Assembly: GCA_019118985.1 (NCBI GenBank)
Contig: DWXX01000147.1
Location: 1-15,686 of the forward strand
Direction of reading: 5' to 3'
Source of the DNA: Candidatus Faecalibacterium faecipullorum
GTDB taxonomy: Bacteria > Bacillota > Clostridia > Oscillospirales > Ruminococcaceae
DNA: 15,686 nt
The notes below the pieces were generated by a model that saw only the letters and a program-made list of their open reading frames with translations, searched no databases and was not told the origin of the DNA. The position numbers and the translations under genes were made by a program. Positions 12,606-15,686 of the stretch are shown here, in pieces. How positions within the stretch are numbered: position 1 is the stretch's first letter; each line of letters opens with the position of its first letter.

Positions 12606-14336
12606 ATGCCTGTCACCAATCAACCGGTCTACGCCTCCAAGGCAAAGCCCTGGCTCGCGTTTTACGACCCCAAATACCGGGATATGCCCGCCCCCGACTG
12701 CACCGCCTTTGACTACGTCTGCCGCCAGAACAAGGGGCACCTGTCCGACGCCGCCCTCAGTTATTACGGCAACACCATCACCTACGCGGCCCTGATGGTC
12801 AACGTCAAAAAGACCGCCGCCGCCCTGCGCGCCGCCGGCGTCGCCAAGGGGGACATCGTCACGGCGGTCAGCGTCATGACCCCTGAGCTGATCTACCTGT
12901 TCTACGCCGCCGACATGGTGGGGGCCACCCTCAACCTGATCGACCCCCGCTACAGCCCCGAGGGCATCCACGAGTACATCAAGGAGGCCGGCTCCCGGAT
13001 GCTGGTCTGCATGAACCTGTTCTACGACAAGTGCCACCAGGCCATGCGCCGCACCACCGTCGAGAAGGTGCTGGTCTTTTCCCCCTCCGAGTCGCTGCGC
13101 GGCCCCATGAAGCTGGCCTACAACGCCGCCAACCCCGACCGCAACCGCTATGCCTCCAACGTCGTCAACTGGAAGCAGTTCATCGAGGCGGGCAAGGGGG
13201 CCAGCACCGCCAGCGAGCCCTTCGACCCCGACCACAGCTGCGTGATGGTCCACACCGGCGGCACCACCGGCAGCCCCAAGGGGGTGCTGCTGGGGGATGT
13301 GGCCTTCAACGCCCTGGCCCAGCAGTTCGCCGCCTACGAGGTGGTGTTCCAGCGCCAGCAGAAGTTGCTGAACGTCATGCCCCCCTTCATCGCCTACGGC
13401 TATGCCTGCGGCGTCCACCTGCCCTTGTCGCTGGGCATCACGGTGGTCATCATCCCCAACCTTGACCCCGCCGAGCTGGGCAAGCTGGTCCTGAAGTACA
13501 AGCCCGCCCATATGTTCGGCGTGCCGGCCCACTACCAGGTGCTGGCCGCCGACCCCCGCCTGCGCAAGAAGGACCTGTCCTTCGTCCTCAACTTTGCCTG
13601 CGGGGGCGACGCCATCTCCCTCGGGGCCGAGCAGGCGGTCAACGACTTTTTGTCCAGCCACGGCGCCCCCTACCCCCTGGCCAAGGGCTACGGCATGACC
13701 GAGCTGTGCTCGGCCGCCACCGCCGCCGCCGGCGCACGCAACAAGCCCGGCACCGTCGGGCTGCCCCTGCCGGCCACCGTCGTCTCCATCTTTGAGCCGG
13801 GCACCGAGGTCGAACTGCCCATCGGCGCGCGGGGCGAGATCTGCATCTCGGGCCCCAGCATGATGCAGGGCTACTACAACAAGCCCGACGAGACCGCCAT
13901 CATCATGCGCCGCCACGCCGACGGCCGGGTCTGGATCCACAGCGGCGACATCGGCTACATGGACGAGGAGGGCTACGTCTTTCTGGACAGCCGGATCAAG
14001 CGGATGATCATCCGCCACGACGGGTTCAAAATTTTCCCCTCCATGATCGAGAACGTCCTCAGCACCCACCCCGCCGTCCGCAACTGCTCGGTGGTGGGCT
14101 GCGCCGACAAAGACCACGTCCAGGGCCGGCTGCCGCTGGCTTACATCGTCCTCGACCCCCACTGCGAGAAGAAAAAGCGCCAGATCATCCGGGAGCTGCG
14201 GGCCATGTGCGCCGACGAGCTGCCCGAGTACGCGCTGCCGGTGGGCTACAAGTTCATCGACGCGCTGCCGCTGACCCCGGTGGGCAAGGTGGATTACCTG
14301 ACCCTCGAGGGGCAGATCACCCCGCAGGACTACTGA
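12606..14336 (+). CDS. AMP-forming acyl-CoA synthetase/ligase (ANL superfamily)
   Basis: A 576-residue cytoplasmic adenylating enzyme: it activates a carboxylic acid with ATP to an acyl-AMP and probably passes it to CoA. Visible ANL motifs are the P-loop HTGGTTGSPKG (216-226), A5 GYGMTE (361-366), A7 HSGDIGYMDEEGY (445-457) with Asp448, A8 hinge RIKRMIIRHDGFKIFPSMIENVL (463-485) and A10 PVGKVDY with the catalytic Lys561. The full length and all motifs suggest an active enzyme. Substrate is not evident; the family ranges over fatty acids, aromatic acids and carrier-protein ligases. The neighbouring secreted GDSL hydrolase hints at lipid or acyl-ester metabolism, but this is inference. AAAGGA precedes the ATG. 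The next gene starts 31 bases after the stop without a promoter. Confidence 0.9.
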   Translation: MPVTNQPVYASKAKPWLAFYDPKYRDMPAPDCTAFDYVCRQNKGHLSDAALSYYGNTITYAALMVNVKKTAAALRAAGVAKGDIVTAVSVMTPELIYLFYAADMVGATLNLIDPRYSPEGIHEYIKEAGSRMLVCMNLFYDKCHQAMRRTTVEKVLVFSPSESLRGPMKLAYNAANPDRNRYASNVVNWKQFIEAGKGASTASEPFDPDHSCVMVHTGGTTGSPKGVLLGDVAFNALAQQFAAYEVVFQRQQKLLNVMPPFIAYGYACGVHLPLSLGITVVIIPNLDPAELGKLVLKYKPAHMFGVPAHYQVLAADPRLRKKDLSFVLNFACGGDAISLGAEQAVNDFLSSHGAPYPLAKGYGMTELCSAATAAAGARNKPGTVGLPLPATVVSIFEPGTEVELPIGARGEICISGPSMMQGYYNKPDETAIIMRRHADGRVWIHSGDIGYMDEEGYVFLDSRIKRMIIRHDGFKIFPSMIENVLSTHPAVRNCSVVGCADKDHVQGRLPLAYIVLDPHCEKKKRQIIRELRAMCADELPEYALPVGYKFIDALPLTPVGKVDYLTLEGQITPQDY

Positions 14337-14367
14337 GCGGGGAGATACAAAAGGAGCTTTGTCAACC

Positions 14368-15453
14368 ATGAAAAAACGTATCCTCAGCTTTCTGCTGGCG
14401 GCAGCGCTGGCCGCCAGCTGCGCGCCGCTGGGCGCCTTCGCCGACGACGGCGCGTCCATCGGCATCATCGGCTCGGCGGACGGCCCCACCGCCATCTATG
14501 TGACCGGCGCAGCCGACGGCGCGCCGCAGGACCCCGCCGCCGCGCAGGACGAGATCATGCTGATCGAGGAGACCCCCGCCGAGGATGCCGCCGAGGGCCC
14601 GCAGCAGGACGACTCTCTGCTCTACATCGCCCTGGGCGACAGCATTGCCGCCGGGGTGGGGCTGCCCTCCTTCTCCTACACGCCGGCCGAGATCTTCTAC
14701 GACATCAGCCCCAACTTTGAGGGCTACCCCGCCGACTGCTATGTGGCCCGCGTGGTCGACGCCCTCGGGCTGGACCGCAGCCACGCGCTCAACCTCGGCC
14801 TGCCCGCCCTGATGACCAAAGACCTGCTCGAGATGGTGCGGGACGGCCAGATGTCGGCCTTCAACCAGCCCGCCGGCACCTACTACGTCTACCCTGCATT
14901 CCTCGACTACATCCGGGACGCCGACGTCATCAGCATCGAGATCGGGATGAACGACGCCATGGTTCCCTTTGTGGTCTCGATCGGCGAGGCCACCCACTGG
15001 AAGTCGGAGCAGCTGGCCAACACCATCATTGCGGGCGGCTACCGCGACATGGACTTTGACGACTTTGTCAGCATGATGCAGCAGCTGTTCGGGATGCGGC
15101 TGACCTTCCAGGAGACCAGCGACCTGTTCTACGCCGTGACCACCGGCGCGTCCAACGTCTGCAGCGAGGCGTACGAGAACATCAAGACCTACCTGCCGCA
15201 GGTCATCGACGCCATCCGCGCCGTCAACCCGGACGCCCAGATCCTGCTGCTTGGCTGCTACAACCCCGTCCCCCTGCTGTGGACCTGGAGCAACTTCTTC
15301 AACCGCTACAACCGCCTGGTCCGCCAGATCGCCGAGGACGCCGGCTGCACCTACGTCGGCATCCCCCGCACCAGGATCGCCAACGACGGCCACCCCACCC
15401 CCGCCGGGCACAAGTACATCGCCCAGCAGATCGTGGAAGCCATCGACCAGTAA
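14368..15453 (+). CDS. Secreted GDSL/SGNH-family hydrolase
   Basis: A 361-residue exported esterase/lipase-like protein. The signal peptide is MKKRILSFLLAAALAASCAP with a likely signal peptidase site after GAFA (24); AASC is a poor lipobox. Residues 30-47 read SIGIIGSADGPTAIYVTG, a motif typical of Na+-translocating decarboxylase beta subunits. An acidic linker (48-83) leads to the catalytic domain: block I ALGDSIAAG with Ser92, block III GMNDAM (193-198) and block V NDGHPTPAGH with His342. The catalytic-dyad position three residues before His is Asn339, with Asp340 next to it, so the active site is slightly irregular. AAGGAG is 11 bases before the ATG at 14368; the TTG at 14359 is too close to it. 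A terminator follows within 6 bases. Confidence 0.88.
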   Translation: MKKRILSFLLAAALAASCAPLGAFADDGASIGIIGSADGPTAIYVTGAADGAPQDPAAAQDEIMLIEETPAEDAAEGPQQDDSLLYIALGDSIAAGVGLPSFSYTPAEIFYDISPNFEGYPADCYVARVVDALGLDRSHALNLGLPALMTKDLLEMVRDGQMSAFNQPAGTYYVYPAFLDYIRDADVISIEIGMNDAMVPFVVSIGEATHWKSEQLANTIIAGGYRDMDFDDFVSMMQQLFGMRLTFQETSDLFYAVTTGASNVCSEAYENIKTYLPQVIDAIRAVNPDAQILLLGCYNPVPLLWTWSNFFNRYNRLVRQIAEDAGCTYVGIPRTRIANDGHPTPAGHKYIAQQIVEAIDQ

Positions 15454-15458
15454 CCCCC

Positions 15459-15487
15459 GCCCCGCCGGAACCCCCGGCGGGGCTTTT
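15459..15487 (+). terminator. Rho-independent terminator after the GDSL gene
   Basis: GCCCCGCCGG (15459-15468) and CCGGCGGGGC (15474-15483) form a perfect 10-bp stem around a 5-base loop, followed by TTTTCT. It ends the ligase-GDSL operon. The minus-strand remnant to the right would reach it from the other side, where it lacks a T-run. Confidence 0.92.
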
Positions 15488-15496
15488 CTGCGCGCG

Positions 15497-15686
15497 GCAT
15501 TCATATCTTCCGGCAGCAGCGTTTTTAAACCGTATTTCTGCAAAAGCGCCAAAATATCCGGCAGGCAGTCACGCACTTTGTCTTTCTCATCTTCTACCTT
15601 CTCCCCATAAATGCCTCAATATCCTCTGCCTTTTTCGGAATCATATAAGAAAGCTCTTCGCAGCCATCCTCGGTGATCAGACAGTT
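15497..15686 (-). pseudogene. Frameshifted 3' end of an unidentified gene, cut by window edge
   Basis: On the minus strand the frame entering from the right edge codes for 30 residues (for example ITEDGCEELSYMIPKKAEDI) and stops at a TAG at 15594-15596. Shifting one frame after GGGG at 15603-15606 gives a natural-looking continuation (KVEDEKDKVRDCLPDI, then LLQKYGLKTLLPEDMN). One extra G would join the two, so this looks like a single-base deletion in a G-run. The restored tail then runs without a clear stop into the GDSL terminator, so the true 3' end may be lost. The DNA here is more A+T-rich than the rest. I do not recognise the protein. A sequencing error at the G-run or two overlapping genes are alternatives. 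The left boundary is approximate. Confidence 0.5.

Noticed and set aside
11757..14495. 912-residue open frame on the minus strand opposite oppD and the ligase
   Set aside because: Same cause: it crosses the terminator and consensus promoter at 12479-12537 and mirrors recognised ANL and ABC motifs on the other strand.
1..15686. tRNA, rRNA, CRISPR array, insertion sequence or toxin-antitoxin genes
   Set aside because: No cloverleaf with a TTCGANNC-type arm, no regularly spaced repeats, no transposase or IS-type terminal repeats were seen on either strand.

Overview
The window is GC-rich and densely packed. It has Gram-positive style AGGAGG ribosome binding sites, TTGACT/TATAAT-type promoters and strong GC-hairpin terminators. 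Gene content fits a gut anaerobe of the Clostridia: DUF3783-ApbE pair, type I-beta DAHP synthase, clostridial glutaredoxin-like protein, a large Fe-S protein and an OppD of the Firmicutes type. My best guess is Oscillospiraceae (Faecalibacterium/Gemmiger/Subdoligranulum-like); this rests on style and family recognition, not on a search.

Left part (1-1841, minus strand): purF (partial, running off the left edge) and purE form a purine operon. A ~190-nt untranslated stretch upstream of purE ends in a strong terminator and looks like a separate small RNA or attenuated leader; a 6S RNA is my leading guess. Upstream of that is a ybaK-type deacylase gene with its own promoter. Divergently, on the plus strand, an aroF-type DAHP synthase follows a near-consensus promoter (1906-1934). 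Next come a DUF3783 gene and an ApbE flavin transferase lipoprotein, translationally coupled by a 4-base overlap and closed by a terminator at 4659-4691.

Centre (4723-12505): one clear promoter precedes seven closely spaced plus-strand genes. These are a glutaredoxin-like protein, a trigger-factor-like chaperone lacking the ribosome-binding domain, a 27-cysteine multi-cluster Fe-S protein, a twin-arginine lipoprotein of the oligopeptide-binding SBP_bac_5 family, two permeases and one OppD ATPase. A strong terminator hairpin sits between the binding protein and the permeases, so the first four genes can be expressed above the rest. The usual second ATPase (OppF) is absent. Redox/folding genes joined to an importer make this the most interesting unit of the window.

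Right part (12509-15487): a consensus promoter drives an AMP-forming acyl-CoA ligase-like enzyme and a secreted GDSL/SGNH hydrolase. The mature N-terminal region of the hydrolase carries a motif otherwise familiar from Na+-pumping decarboxylase beta subunits. After its terminator the DNA becomes more A+T-rich and holds the 3' end of a minus-strand gene that appears frameshifted, probably a remnant of acquired DNA.
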